This document shows positions 45,170-58,020 of a stretch of DNA of 64,000 bases, in pieces; within the stretch, counting starts at the first letter, position 1; every line of letters starts with the position of its first letter. The stretch spans positions 26,621,501 through 26,685,500 of the forward strand of contig JASXTE010000016.1 of assembly GCA_030280995.1 (NCBI GenBank), given 5' to 3'. This stretch comes from Hemileia vastatrix. Taxonomy: Eukaryota > Basidiomycota > Pucciniomycetes > Pucciniales > Zaghouaniaceae. The translations under genes were made by a program, and so were the position numbers. The notes under the pieces were generated by a model. The model saw only the letters and a list, made by a program, of their open reading frames with translations, did no database searches and had not been told where the DNA came from.

Positions 45170-47230
45170 CGTTTATCAAGGTAAACCTCTAAAAATTTCA
45201 TAAACTTTATGAATTGAAGCAAAAATACACATCTTTACACTGATCTTTGCTTGTAGATCAAGGTACACCTTTTCAATTTTTAAGAACAATGTGTTGAAAG
45301 GAAACAGTATAATGGTAAACCCACTAATATGTACCATGATCTTTGGGCAAAGATCAGGGTACACTTCTCAAAATCTCTCATACAATTTTAATTAAGGCCA
45401 ATATGCAATGGTGAACTCTGATCTTTTCCCAAAGTTGAAGGTCCACCTCTTCAAATATCACTGAAAACATGGTTTCAGGCAAAAGTACCATTGTGTACCC
45501 TGATCTTCGGCCAAAGATCAGGGTACACCTCTTCAAATTTAATAAAATATTTGAATAGGAGAAAAAACATATGTACCCAGATCTTTGTGTGCAAATCAGG
45601 GCACACATCTTCAATTTCAAATGCAATGTGTAGAAAGGAAAAAATACAATGGATGCCTCTGATGAAGGTGTTAGAACAAGGGTCATTTATTTTCAAATTA
45701 ATGAACAATTTTAATAAAGGCAAAAATGAAAGGTGGACCCTGAGCTTTGCCCAAAGATCAGGGTACACATCATTAATTTTCATGTAGTTTTTGAATAACA
45801 GCAAAAAAATATTTGTGGACCTTTGATCATGGCTGGAATATTAGGGTACACTTCTCAAAACTTCACATACAATTTAGTCCAGGTAAAAAATACAATGGTG
45901 GACTCTGATCTTCACCCAAAGATCAGGGTATCCATCATAAATTTATGTACTTTTTGAATAACAGCAAAAACATATTTCTAAATTCTGATCTTGCCTTGAA
46001 GATCAGGGTACACTTCTGTAAATGACTCTTACAATTTTAATCAAGCCCAATATACAATGGTGGACTCTGATCTTTGGCCGAAGATGAAGGTCCACCTCTA
46101 AAAATATCACTGAAAACATATTTGCATGAAAAAATACCATAGTGGACCCTGATCTTTGGGAAAAGATCAGTGTACACCTCTAAATTTATTTCATATTATT
46201 TAAATCATGCAAAAATACAATATAGGAATCTTATCTTACCCTGCAGGTACAATTTTACCTGAAAGATTTTCAAGTAAAGTTTAAATATTCTTTCTAAAAC
46301 CACATGTTAATCTTGACCTGTAGAGATTAATTACAGTTAGTTTGTTATAATTTATGCATGAAAAAAATAACTACAAATTCTAACAATCAAAGACTATACA
46401 TAATATTATTTTATATTTGCTAAAATAATGGTGTTCATCTTTGAATTTGGAATAGTTAACCTTTATTGATTGCTTTAGATGGATGCCCACCTGTGGCTTT
46501 TTCTCCTAATTGTATTTTCTTGAAATTTGAAGAGGTGTACCCTGATATTTGGCCAAAGATCAGAGTACATCATAGTATTTTTGCATGCAACCATGTGTTC
46601 AATTATATTTGTACAGGTTGACCTTCATCTTCAGCCAAAGATCAGAGTCCACCTTTGTATTTTTCCCTTGATTAAATCGTATGAGAGATTTTTAGAAGTA
46701 TACCCTAATTTTTGGGCCATGTACACAAATATGTTTTTGCTGTTATTCAAAAACTACTTGAAAATTAATGATGTGTACCCTGATCTTCAGGCAAAGATCA
46801 GGGTCCTCCTTTTGTTTTTCCTGTATTCAAACTGTGCATGAATTTGAAAATAAACAACCCTTGTTCTAAAACCTTCATCAGAGGCATCCATTCTATTTTT
46901 TCCTTTCTACACATTGCACTTGAAAATTGAATATGTGTACCCTGATTTGCACACAAAGATCTGGGTTCATATGTTTATACTCCTATCCAAATATTTCTTG
47001 AAATTTGAAGAGGTGTACCCTGATCTTTGGCCAAAGATCAGGGTACACCATGGTAATTTTGCCTGCAACCATATGTTCAGTGATATTTGTAGAGGTGGAC
47101 CTTCATCTTCAGCCAAAGTTCAGAGTCCACCATTGCATATTGGCCTTGATTAAAATTTTATCAGAGATTTTGAGAAGTGTACCCTGATCTTTGCCCGAAG
47201 ATCAGGGTAAACTTGTGTTTTTTTGCTTCT
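45170..47230. repeat. Foldback element: inverted arrays of ~80-bp palindromic repeats
   Basis: Left arm about 45170-46245 and right arm about 46490-47230 are reverse complements unit by unit, around a unique centre of about 250 bp. Each ~80-bp unit carries a 34-40-bp palindrome with half-site GTGTACCCTGATCTTTGG, plus an A/T-rich spacer. There are about 12 units in the left arm and 8 in the right. Distinctive spacer blocks (for example ATGCCTCTGATGAAGGT near 45654 and its complement near 46878) prove the mirror order. A block starting CAATATGCAATGGTG recurs about 640 bp later, indicating a higher-order period. No transposase is found inside. The architecture resembles foldback transposons. Confidence 0.85.
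47012..47049. repeat. Perfect 38-bp palindrome (best unit of the foldback array)
   Basis: Half-site GGTGTACCCTGATCTTTGG is followed immediately by its exact reverse complement. Other units deviate at a few positions. It could serve as a dimeric protein binding site or form a cruciform (inference). Confidence 0.9.
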
Positions 47231-47845
47231 ATTTCAATCTGTTTTGGAATATCAATTAGGATTACCCTTAACTACCACTGTAGGTTAGATTACACCATTT
47301 TAATTTGAATGTGTTCAAATTATTATTTTCCTTTTCTTCATCCAATTATATTTTTGATGAGTATATTATATTCATTTTTCCTTGCCTTTGTATACTCCTA
47401 TTATTATAAGGTATAAAACTGCTGCTTTCTATTTATGAATGAATATATCGTTTTATCATTCGACTAAAGAGTTTTTCATTTTTTATGATTCTGTACTTCA
47501 TATTTAATTTTTGATGTTTTTTCATTTACCTATTCTTCTTTTCTAACAATTTATACTTATTAAATACATTTATAACTATCATGTTATTTTTTAAATTTGT
47601 TCATAATTCTTATTTCTCCATAATTCCACACTTCATTTGCATACCTCATATTTATTATTATTCACATTTTTTTAATCCATGTATTATAATAATTTCACAT
47701 TTTACATAATTCTTGCATTTTTCTTATTTCCATATTTTTTCATTTTTAACTTTTAATTATTATTTTGAAAGATTCATATTATTGTAGCTATTTACATCAA
47801 TATTATATCATGTTTAGCATCTATTTACATAAATATAATAAATAT
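47231..47845. other. AT-rich spacer, no gene recognised
   Basis: Very AT-rich, with many short TTATT/ATTTA runs. Small frames (for example 47765-47950) have no protein-like composition. Confidence 0.45.
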
Positions 47846-50216
47846 TTACTCTTTAATAGTTGGAGTTTGAAAAAAATATGTATCAGGTTGGACTATTTTC
47901 CAATGATTCAAAAAATCTGCAGTTATTTCATGGGCTATTTCCATATGTGATGGCGTACAGAAGTGTTGCGTATTTGCTTGATATTTGATGATTTTGTAAA
48001 AAATAACTATGATGTAGTTATTGAGATTCTTCCATATATGTTCTTCTGAATTAAATGTGCAATTACTTTCTTTGCAAATACAATTAACCTGACTTATAAA
48101 TGCTAAGATACTTGCAAATCTATAATCATGCAAACATACAAATAAACCCCTTACCCCATCTATCAAATACATAATAAAAGGTTGAAAGTTGTGATTTGCT
48201 GTGCTTTGTTAAATTTGCATTAGTGACCTTTCTTCTGCATTGTTGGATCCAGACTGAATCAATTCTCCACCGTCTTTTTCTTTTCTTTTCTGCTTTTCTG
48301 AATCTGTTTTAGGTTTTGCCTGTGATCTTGCATACAATGTCAAGTATGACTTCAAACAGTTGAATATGACATTTTGAAATTTTAAAAGCGGTGTCATTGA
48401 GTTGGTCATGGCTTTTTACTTCTTCATCTCACTTGCTGAACTCAAAATTGGTGGAGTCTTTTTCATAAGTTTGTCAATATGATTGATTAATAGAAGACTT
48501 CATGTTACCGGATCATCATTCTCAATCATTTCAGGTGGAGGTACCTGATGTGTTTCCTTTGCCATTAACTCTAGAGACAAGGCAATCAGGGTTGACCAGT
48601 AGTGTTGAGAATGTGGGCTGACAAATTGACATCGACTAAGCAAACAAAACAGGTGAGTTTCTGGATTTGATGTCTTCTTTTTACACAAGTCCCCATAAGT
48701 TTCATTCAATGATTTTGAATTGAACTCGGCAAGCTTTGAAAAGTCAATTTGATTGCTTGAGTACCGTGGTTGCATATATTCATTAAAATCCAAAAATTGA
48801 GGGCCTACAATAAGATTCATAAAGTTATTAAATATAAAAATTATATTTTTAATGGTGAAGAAATTACCCATATCATTGATGACTTTAACCCATTCAGCAT
48901 GAGTGCCTTGGGTGAAATGAAACAAGAACACATCAAATGATGGTGTTAAAATCTTCTCCGTTCCTCAAAAATTCAGAAAGAATGTGATTGCATTCCATGC
49001 CTCGTTCACCTTTTTCTAGCTGATTTTTTCTTCAAAAAAATAATAAAGTTCTTTGATATCTGATTTTAAATTCATATCTTTGAACATGGATGGCTCTTTT
49101 TATGCAGAAGATACTACAGAAATGTTAAACATTTAGCCACATTTTTTTAAATAAAAATATTAAATACACATACTTAATGGTTCCGTTTGAGAATGTGGTA
49201 CCACATCATCCCTTTCAGTTGTTTCTTCAGCTGCAGCTGATATCTCTCTGCTGTGATCGTCACTGGCAACTATTGGTGTTTCTTTTTTCTTTTGTGAATT
49301 TTCTGCATCTAGTCTGTGTAAATATTATAAAAAGAAATGTGACAGTTTCACAAAATAAATGTTAAATTATCAGCTATGATATTATATTTATCTTTTACCT
49401 TCTACAGTTTCACCTTGATTGTTTTTCCTAAAGTTATATTGCACAACAATAGTTTATGAGAAGGTATACCAGTATATCTCATGAAAGTTTTATGATTAAA
49501 ATTATACTTACGAATTACTTAATAACATTGGGTCTTCTTGTCTTTCAGATTCTTCTTCTCCATCAGGAGTAGGAGATGAAGAATATTCTGGAACCAATGA
49601 GGAGCTTAATGAGGTACGTGCTCTTTTTGTCCAATGAGTATGCTTCAACCTCTTGTTTACATTTCTTGAAGCACTACCTGATTCCAACTCTTGTGCCTCC
49701 TTAACCTTGATATTAGAATCTTTAGGAACTTGCTAAGTATCCAGATATGCTAATAATTATAAAAAATAATGTTTTAGATTCAATAATATTTAAAGTATGA
49801 AATTAATCACATTTTTTTGATGTTTAACAAAGTTAAGAAACAATGATTCTAAGTCCACATATGCCTTGTGAACTCTCATTTCTTCCAACTCCCAAACAAA
49901 AGATGCTGTTTTCTCCTCCATCATATTGAGTTTTGCATAGTATTCTTCAGCCGTAATCTCAATAATTTCTGACTGAAGTGCTGGATCCCTAGATGTTGAT
50001 TGTAATGGATTGCTTGATTGGAGTGAAAATTTTTCGAAAGTGGCAGTGTCATTGAAATTTTCTTTTATTGCTTGAGCATCTACATACAAAATGAAAAGTA
50101 AGCTTTCACATAAATAGTTTTTTATCACTGACTTATTAATATCCAGGTGATGGTGTTGAATTTTTCTTAGAACTTAAAGTTGGGACTGATGATAGCTCTG
50201 AACTTGAGTCTGACAT
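47846..50216 (-). pseudogene. Unrecognised multi-exon gene H1 (decayed)
   Basis: Reads from ATG 50216 (MSDSSSELSSVPTLSSKKN). Candidate exons follow with fungal splice sites: 50082-49790 (AIKENFNDTATFEKFSLQ ... EEYYAKLNMMEEKTASFVWEL, a possible coiled coil), about 49735-49512 (acidic and Ser-rich, EYSSSPTPDGEEESE), about 49316-49170 (EISAAAEETTERDD), then 49131 onward (TQGTHAEWVKVINDMG; intron of about 80 nt; GPQFLDFNEYMQPRYSS), to 48500 (HQVPPPEMIENDDPV). The gene continues in pieces at 48409-48209 and 48172-47846 (CNCICKESN-like Cys cluster, TADFLNHWKIVQ). Stops occur at several places. I do not recognise the family. A Ser/acid-rich N-terminus followed by a helical C-terminal half could suit a nuclear or transposon-associated protein. 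Confidence 0.5.
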
Positions 50217-51504
50217 GCTATAAGATTCTAAAAAATTAGAATGAAGAGGACAATAATCTTTATTAATAGATGAATTGTTTAAATTTAACTAATCTATCAA
50301 ATGAAGAAAATATTTGAGAACAATAATGTTTTGTTTTATTTAGACGAATGTGGGATGATGTGGGAAAAATTTGAAATCAGACTCCCTTATATAATTATTG
50401 AAGCCTTCATTCTTAAGTTACAGTAATGTTTTTCTCTGAGCAAACTATTGTGCAATTTGAAAATTGTGATTGCATATGCAACCCCCATTGTTTGGTTGTT
50501 AGGGAATACCTTTCAAGGAAAGACAGGTGAAATAAATTTCAAACTAAACAGGCATTATAAATATTTATCCAGCTAAGCACTAAGTCCTTTAATAACTATA
50601 CTTCAGCTGGTTGAGCAAAATTCAAATTAAAGGATTTTCCATACATTAAACTTTCTAAAATTCCTCATGCAGGACGTTTAAAATGAATTGAACATCACTA
50701 AAATGGCCTTAGGCATATGCACCATACACTTGAACTATTAAAAAAACAATTGTAAAAAATTCACCAGACTAAATTTGAATATGTACCAAGCTTTTCCCCA
50801 CAACAAGCTCCAACCTGTGTTCAACCAGAGTTCAGCATGAGTTCGGCACAAGTTAACAAGGAACTTAAATTTTTTTTAAGTGATATACTTCAAAATTTTT
50901 TTAGGAAAACAATATGCTACATCATAATCACCTTAAAAATTATACAATGGCTAATATAAATATTCAATCCAAATCAAAACAGTTACTCAAAATTACATTG
51001 AACATTTGTTAAACATATTGATTAGAATTTGAATGAAACTTAGCTTTTAGTGAAAGAATAAACTTTCAAATTTTTACTTCTTAATGCTGGCTAACCTACC
51101 TTGGGTTGTCTAGTATTCATGTACTTTAATGTAAAATTATCATTAGACTTTTTTATTCCACTATTGCATATATTTGATCACTATGATTATCCAATGCATT
51201 TGTGCCAAAACGGCACATATCAAAGGTACCCACCTGTATGTCTCAATAAGGCATACACACACTTCATTATTCTATCATAAGAATCCAATGATTAAAATTT
51301 AACAATTTTCACTGCACTTTTTTCTCATTTACATTTAAAGATATATTTACAAATAAAACACTTTTTTTCTTACTATTTTTAATTAGATTAGGAAAAAATC
51401 TGGTTAGCTAGTAAATACAATTTCAGCATTAATCTCCTGTAAGAAAAACTATGTAAAATCTACAGTAAACAATATATTTCTTATATGATATATGAAACAG
51501 CTTC
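50217..51504. other. Spacer with a weak MITE-like trace
   Basis: No gene. Near 50805-50860 the sequence GTTCAACCAGAGTTCAGC and a following GAGTTCGGCACAAGTTAAC resemble the interior of the MITEs at 34.4 and 35.2 kb, but no terminal repeats are recognised here. Confidence 0.35.
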
Positions 51505-51507
51505 TTA

Positions 51508-53240
51508 TAAATATAAGTATTTGCATAAATTATTCAAGCTTGAATAAATCTTTTCTAAATCAACTTCATTTTTAGCTGCAAGAATATCACTTTCAATCTT
51601 ATTTATTTTTTTTAAAAAATCACTTGAGTAAAACCTTTTTGGAATATTTTGGGTAACACCAATTATACCTTCTTTTTGAAGATTTTTCCTCAGAAGAGCG
51701 CTCATATGTCTTTTTATACTGGAGAAAAGCCCTCTGATTTGTTGCTAAAAAAAATTCTACTTTATCAAGTAAATGGATACACTCATTGAGTCATTGGATT
51801 CTCCATTTAGGTATAAAATGTATGGGCGGCTTTGCAGACTATTTTTCTTCCTTGATATCTGATGTGCATTCAGTTGTCAAAAAGAGGGCAATTAAATCTT
51901 CATTTCCATGGCAATATTTACCTGATATAGTTCAACGTTTTTCAGCTATCTAAAATGTTAAATAAAATCATATCTTGTAAGTAGCTTTTATTTTAAAAGG
52001 TTAGGGGAAATTCTCACTTTTTTTTGTGTTTTTGCACTTGTGCCTTGGAATGGTTTATCTTCTTGATATCTGCAAGAGAAGTTTTTTTTCTTCCTTTGTA
52101 CTTCCTCAACTATTTACCTTTATTTAAAACTCACTGTTCAATGACAATTGAAATAAATTTGAATTTCTCTGCATCCACCCAATTCACCGTCTTAAGCCAA
52201 GTCAGTGCAAATTCTGCCAAAATTGCCAATACTCCTTGATTCCAGACTGATCCTGAAAATGATTTGCACGACAATTCAAAAGTAAGTCTTGGGAATCCTT
52301 TTTCTTGTAAAGCCTTCTCAAGATTTTTCTTCAATGTCATTGGGACGGGAGGAGTACCAGGAATGTTCAATAAATCACTCGCAGGCTGAAAAGCAGGCAA
52401 ACCAATTTTTGTTCCAATGTGAGCAGCTGGAGCTATAGCTAAATAGTCTTTCTCAGCAGCAGTTTTTGGCTGATAAATTGAGAAAACTTTTTCAATTGCC
52501 TGTAAAATTAGATTTCTTTTGTTCTGAGTCCAATTAAGCCAATTTTTAACCTCCTCTTCAGTTGGGCTTTTTGGATAGTGATTCAGTTGTGTTGGGCCAC
52601 CCAGGCACACTCTTAAGAAGTGATGAATATTTTGGCTGATTGTTTCAGAACTTCTGGGTGCATTTCTTGCTTTTGAGATGGATTTTATGACTTTTCTTGA
52701 CGACCCTCTGCTGTTCTTCTCTCAGTCGCTTTCCTTTTTTTCTCCTTAATATTATTTTGTAGCTTTGGATCAAAAGTGCCTATATAACAGGGAAAAAAAT
52801 TAAATAGGTCATTAAAAGTACATTTGCATTTATCAAAATAGTTTTAAGTACTCAACTTGAAAATTCAGGTTCATCTGGATTTTTTTCAGTATTCTTGGGC
52901 AGGAAATCATTCAGTAACCCAAAAACAAATTCAGCATTCTTAGCAGCCCCATTTTGATTTGTCTGTTCCTCTTGATTTTGATGCAAAGTATTTTTCTGCC
53001 TTTGGTTTTTAGATGTAGATGTTGAAGGGCCAGCGTGGAGATAACTATTACCATTATTATGTTCTGGAATTGGAGTCTCTTATTCCACTTCCATATCCAT
53101 AGTTCCATTATCAATAATAGAATTAAACAATTGACTTATTTTTTGTGAAATTTAAGTCAAATTAGAAATATCAAATTATTAATTTGGCAGAATGATTTAT
53201 TAGATAACAATGTCTTACTCATATCAAGATGTTTGTCCAT
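51508..53240 (-). pseudogene. Unrecognised multi-exon gene H2 (decayed)
   Basis: ATG at 53240 (MDKHLDM) precedes a possible intron. The next piece, 53148-52870, has ISQLFNSIIDNGTMDMEVE, an in-frame TAA, then a Ser/Asn/Gln-rich stretch ending FVFGLLNDFLPKNTEKNP. A basic piece (LQNNIKEKKRKATERRTAEG) follows near 52780-52690. The best-preserved exon, about 52680-52131, reads NHYPKSPTEEEVKNWLNW through PAAHIGTKIGLPAFQPA to ILAEFALTWLKTVNWVDA. It is joined by an intron (GTGAGT to CTTGCAG) to YQEDKPFQGTSAKTQKK. The last exon, near 51950-51508, has KWRIQ, LNECIHLLDKVEFFLATNQR and IPKRFYSSDFLKKINKIES, with stops and a frameshift. No known domain was recognised. The order disordered-basic-globular suggests a nuclear protein (inference). 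Confidence 0.5.
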
Positions 53241-53632
53241 ATTTTAATCCTTTACAATAATTTGTTTAAAATGGTTGTTAATTAATCAGAGAAAAATTTA
53301 TTAAGAGTTTTGGAATTGGGCTTGAAAATCGCCTTTCTAAACTGAGATGAGTATTATTTATACTTCCCACCTTACTTATTACTTTTTCTAAATTTTTTTA
53401 TCTCTGTCCAATTCCCACCAAATTTATGTTTGATATCTCATAATGCTGAGTGATATTTGGAATTATGAAACTATTTTTTTATATCACCTTTTTAAGGCAT
53501 TGCTCAATCAAAAAAATCTTTATTCTTCCATTCTCCACCCAAAATTGTGCCATTCATCACTTTGCTTGCATTACCACTCCTTTCAAATGCCAAAGGATCA
53601 AAATTAACTCAAACTGCTCCTATTCAGAATAA
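53241..53632. other. Short spacer, no gene recognised
   Basis: AT-rich interval between H2 and the 3' end of Plavaka copy 2. No terminal inverted repeat of the transposon could be identified. Confidence 0.4.
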
Positions 53633-56600
53633 TTAGTTTTGACTTACAATGGACCTCAACCCAACAGCCGTGATAATCTTTTCTTTCATACCAAAAGTTC
53701 CTTGCTGATGTTTCAGGATAGCTGCATTTCCTATTATCAACTTTTCACTTACAACAATAGCAGCAGCCTTATAATCCCTGAGTACTCTGCTATTTAGAAG
53801 AGTATGACTCTCATAAGCATCCTTGTGTGTTTTGCTAGGTAGGATTTCTTTGAAAGGAATAACAATCACCCAAACCTCTCCCTTTTCCTCTTTTGATGTG
53901 AATTAAATATCAATCTGACCAAAACTCCAATCATCACAATATTTGAATTTGATTGTTGAGTTACATTCATGCTTAGATTTTGTCATAAATCGTTTTCCTT
54001 TTAACACAAAGCTTTTGAGTACTTGTACCATTCTTTCAACTTTGATCTCTGATAATGACAACTGCTGTCTTAAACTCTCTTTTCCAATTAAGGCTTTTTC
54101 CCATTTTTGAAAAATTGCTCTATCCAGAATAATACACTCTTTCACAATATCCAAATCTTTCAGCATTTTTTCATCTTTGTTTAGCTCCATGTTTTCTTCT
54201 TTTTCATACTGCATTGGAGCTGTCTTGACATGCAAATACTTGAGAATTGTTTTTGGTATCTCATCTTACATAAAAATAGGATATTAATAATTGTTAATAT
54301 TCAATGAAAAATTTTATTTTGACATACAAGAATGATGATTATTTGAAAGACTTAAAAGTTTACCATTTATTCTTTCAACGGCCCATGTGGTAGTATAAGC
54401 AGGTGGCCCAAATTGTTTTATCACATCAGGGAAATGCTGAGTTAGATGCAGGTTTGGATTTATCCTTTGATGTTTCCATCCACTCTGAAGACATTGACGG
54501 TATTCAAAAAGATGGTTTCTAAATATTTAACCTCATCTTTTGATATTTTCTTCAGGGTTAGAAAGTTTGTAATCAAAATCAAAGCCGTCAATTATTTTAG
54601 TAGTATTGATTCTCTGGACCATAATTCTAAGCCTGTTGAGCATACCTGTGATGAACTTTGCTGAAACCAAGGTGGTATCAATGCAAGTGGATAGTAGACA
54701 GTATACAGTACATGCCACTCAGCTGCCTTTAGTGAACCTCCAGTTTTTGATCCCAATTTTTTTGGTACCTGTTGTAGACAATCCTATAGTACTAGATAAA
54801 GGCCTTGACCAAGGGAGTTGGAGAAAAACCAGAGAAAAAAACCCCTGTCCCTTTAGAAAAATAGAGTGAGATTTACCTGCTACAGTAAATTTGGGACCTG
54901 TTTGCTAAAGCCCCTTTTTCAACACACTTGACTGCTTAATGAGCCAAGAAAGTAGTCCCCAGACAGACTACCAGACCAAAGAACTGAAATGTAGACCAAT
55001 GTCCACACCAGAGAAAGCAAAGATACTTGATGTAGGCTGAAAATCTACACCAGAGACAGCAATAATACTTAATATAGCTTGCAAGACTATACCAGAGAAC
55101 CTGTTGCTAAAGTTGAGTTAAATGAAGAACTAACCATGCGACCAACACAGCCAATTGTGGCCAAAAAACAGTGAAAACTGAGTGAGAAACAATATATAAT
55201 TACCAGATGGTTGTATGATAATTAAAGTTGCCCCAAACTGTCTTATGCAGTATATACACACAGACCACCCATCTAAGATCCATGCACAGCAACTCATTTG
55301 GCACCTGTACCAGCCAAATTGAATAAAAACCCTCTAGAAGCGCTCCCAAACCTTCTAAAACAGAGGCGGGAGGGCCGCCCAACGTCGGAGGTGCCGCCTG
55401 AAGCGGCCCGGCCTCCCTGAAGCCAGAAAACCAATAAAAACATCTAATCTACTTAGAAAAATTCAATACAACTACTAAAACCCTTAAAACACAAAATTAA
55501 GCTATGACAACATTTAGACATGGAACGTAGAGCCAAATTAGCCCTATCTAATGGTACTAAGCACTTAACCCTAAGACTTAAGGTTAGCCTGTAAAACGCA
55601 AAAAACAAAATTAAACAGCTATCTTTTATAATGAAAAATGAAGAAATGAACCCTTAAAACTCAGAATATGAAAAATGTCCACAAGACAAAAAATATAGAG
55701 AAAAACCGGGGCTATCCAATGGTAGTACCCACATACCTGAAGTCTAAATTTTCACAGAATAAATCCAGAAAAAACCCTAATTCTTCAACCAATTTCAATT
55801 AAGACATGCACAAACAGCACCAAACAGCACAACAAAGGCCCCTTCCAATGTTGGAAGACCACACCGTGTAAACCAAGAAGGAGTTTTTGTCTTCTGAATA
55901 ACCTTTCTTACCACTAGCAATTCATCTCCCGTCAATATAGGGTCTAAAAAGTCTTCAGAATCTTCTACTTCTTTACTCAAAGCATTTTCATTTCCCTTAG
56001 CTGTCACATGCAACCCCTCAGAAGAGTCTTCACTAGCCATTTTTGATGATTCTCCTTTAGTTCCACTCCACAAATTATAACTTGAACTAACTGGGATACC
56101 ACTCGAGTGATTAAAAAAGATGCTTGAAGAGTTTGACTGAGATTGGGATCTGAGGAAATAACTATTGGTTTTTTGATGCTTCCTTACATTAACACCCTTT
56201 TCACTTGCTATCATTTTAAGATTTAACTCAGTTAAAGGTTGCATACTACCACTCCTGGATGACAAGAATTCCAGCTTATTTTCTTGATTGGATTCATACT
56301 TCCTCTTTTGAGAACTTCTTACATCTTTCTCTGGATAAACTGAATCATCCAAATATTTAATATTCAAGTTCTCTGCTTTCTTCAACTTCTTTTCAAGGTC
56401 AATCACTGCATCATCAATTCATAAAAACATCCTGCTGTGATCCTAAGATTACTCAGCATATGACAGTGCATCATATCCAAAGCACAATATTCTATTGGTC
56501 TCAAGTAGCTTAATTAATTCGAAGCACTCCAGCAGACACCATGCTCTAAAACAATTTTTTCTTGTTCCCAATGTATTGTTGCATTTTTCCACTCTTTCGC

Positions 56601-58020
56601 ATGTTTCATGTGTTCTTCTGGGTCTGACAAGGAAATTTATTCACATCATACTCATCATTTTCATTAATTGATAATAAACAGAAAGAACAAAATTGTGTTG
56701 CTGAGTGGCCAGAAAAGCCTGCTACTTTCTGAAGTGCTGGAATATCAGCAATTAATGGGAAGATTGCAGCTTGGATTTTTCACCTTCTGGATGAGAATTT
56801 GTGGATCTTACCCATATGCCTTCCCAAAGTACTTTGAATTCATCAACTAAAGGCTTCAAAAGATGGTAAAATTTCTCACTTATTGGCTCATTTAGACCTG
56901 GTATTATCAAGAATAGAAATAAATTTTCTTCACAATAAGTACAGATGGTGGAAAGCTCATAAAAATAAGCATAATCAAACCAACAGATTTCTGATGACTT
57001 CCAATCCAATTACCTCCAGGCTGGAACTAGTCCACGTATAAGCTGAACACCAAATTTCCAGGAGTCAAAGAAAAAGCAGAATAGCCATCCTCTGAAGCAT
57101 TTGAATCTTCAGGGAAATTCTTCCAAATCTCCCCTTCCCAGATGTCATCCGTTACATTAAAATCTGATATTCTAAAATATTTGCACTTTCAAGTCCCTTC
57201 ATCAAAATCCTTCTGCTTCAGTTTCATCAAAATCCAATCAACAAACACATTATATAAAAATATTTCTTTTGGCTTTTAAATGATTCTCTTTTTTTCTTTG
57301 TAAGATTTAGTGTAAAGATTTTCATTACACTTCAGAGAATTTTATTTTTCTGGTAACTGTTTCACATATTTTTTTGATGATGACATGAATACTTGAGTGA
57401 ATGTTTTAATAGAAGGATGATCATCCGGATCAAATTCATAAAGGGCAAAACATTTAGCACAGCATGTCCTGGTGACAAGTGTCGGATTGAGTTTAAGATG
57501 ACAAAATACCATTTCAAGTGACTGGGGAATTTTTTTAACAATTACATCAACGTTCAATAAGCGATCATCACCTAGAATTTTCAAATTTTTTATTTGGTTT
57601 TTTAGGAAAGTTTCACATCCTCTTAAGCTGAGTTTATATGATGAATGAAGATCCACTGCCTGTAACATTACTGATTGACTATACTTCTCCTCAGCTACCA
57701 TGCTACATTGACCAAGAATAGTGCCAGTTAGCTTTGGAGTTAAAGAATTCGGTAACTACAAAATAAATGTTTTAAATTTTATTCTCTAAACATTTTCTCC
57801 ACATATAACCTTTTTCAGTTTTAAAAAAATGAAAATACCTGAGATGAACTGCCAAAATTTCCCTCCAACATAGAATCTTTAATACAGTCTGTATTAATTT
57901 TCATTGCAAATTTGGTTTGATGATTATTGTAAGACTTTGCAGTTTTATATATAACTCCCATTTGGTAGGTTCCAAGTGGCGTAAGATGAACCTTGAATGC
58001 ACAAACTAATGTTGTAAATT
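53633..58020 (-). pseudogene. Plavaka/tnp2-type transposase, copy 2, split by a solo LTR
   Basis: Minus-strand order: N-terminal piece near 58000-57840 (KVHLTPLGTYQMGVIYKTA), an intron with CAG/GTATTT and TTTTGTAG borders, 57770-57342 (EKYSQSVMLQAVDLHSSYK, IPQSLEMVFCHLKLNPTLV, CCAKCFALYEFD), 57009-56752 (IIPGLNEPISEKFYHLLKP, EGIWV), and 56406-55864 (Ser-rich, then LTGDELLVVRKVIQK, KTPSWFT). The solo LTR 54773-55863 interrupts here. The gene resumes with VPKKLGSKTGGSLKAAEW and LYTVYYPLALIPPW (54750), INPNLHLTQHFPDVIKQFGP (54440), 54235-53903 (C-terminal helical), and 53869-53633 (ESHTLLNSRVLRDYKAAA). The pieces before and after the LTR together match the motif order of copy 1. Stops confirm inactivity. 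Confidence 0.82.
54773..55863 (-). mobile_element. Solo LTR of the C/E gypsy lineage inside Plavaka copy 2
   Basis: 1091 bp; on the minus strand from TGTGGTCTTCCAACATTGG (55863) to GGATTGTCTACA (54773). It matches the element E 5' LTR along its length and carries the CpG-rich patch near 55365-55425. Flanks on the plus strand are CCTGT (left) and CCGTGT (right), an imperfect target duplication. The reading frame of the transposase resumes on the far side, so this is a true insertion. No internal coding region remains, as expected after LTR-LTR recombination. Confidence 0.85.

Noticed and set aside
45378..47187. Open frames in the foldback array
   Set aside because: They translate the repeat (for example DLxxKIRVH recurring) in several frames on both strands; no evidence of selection for protein.
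45170..47230. CRISPR-like array (regular palindromic repeats)
   Set aside because: Repeats invert at the centre, spacers are conserved between arms, units are ~80 bp and the genome is eukaryotic.
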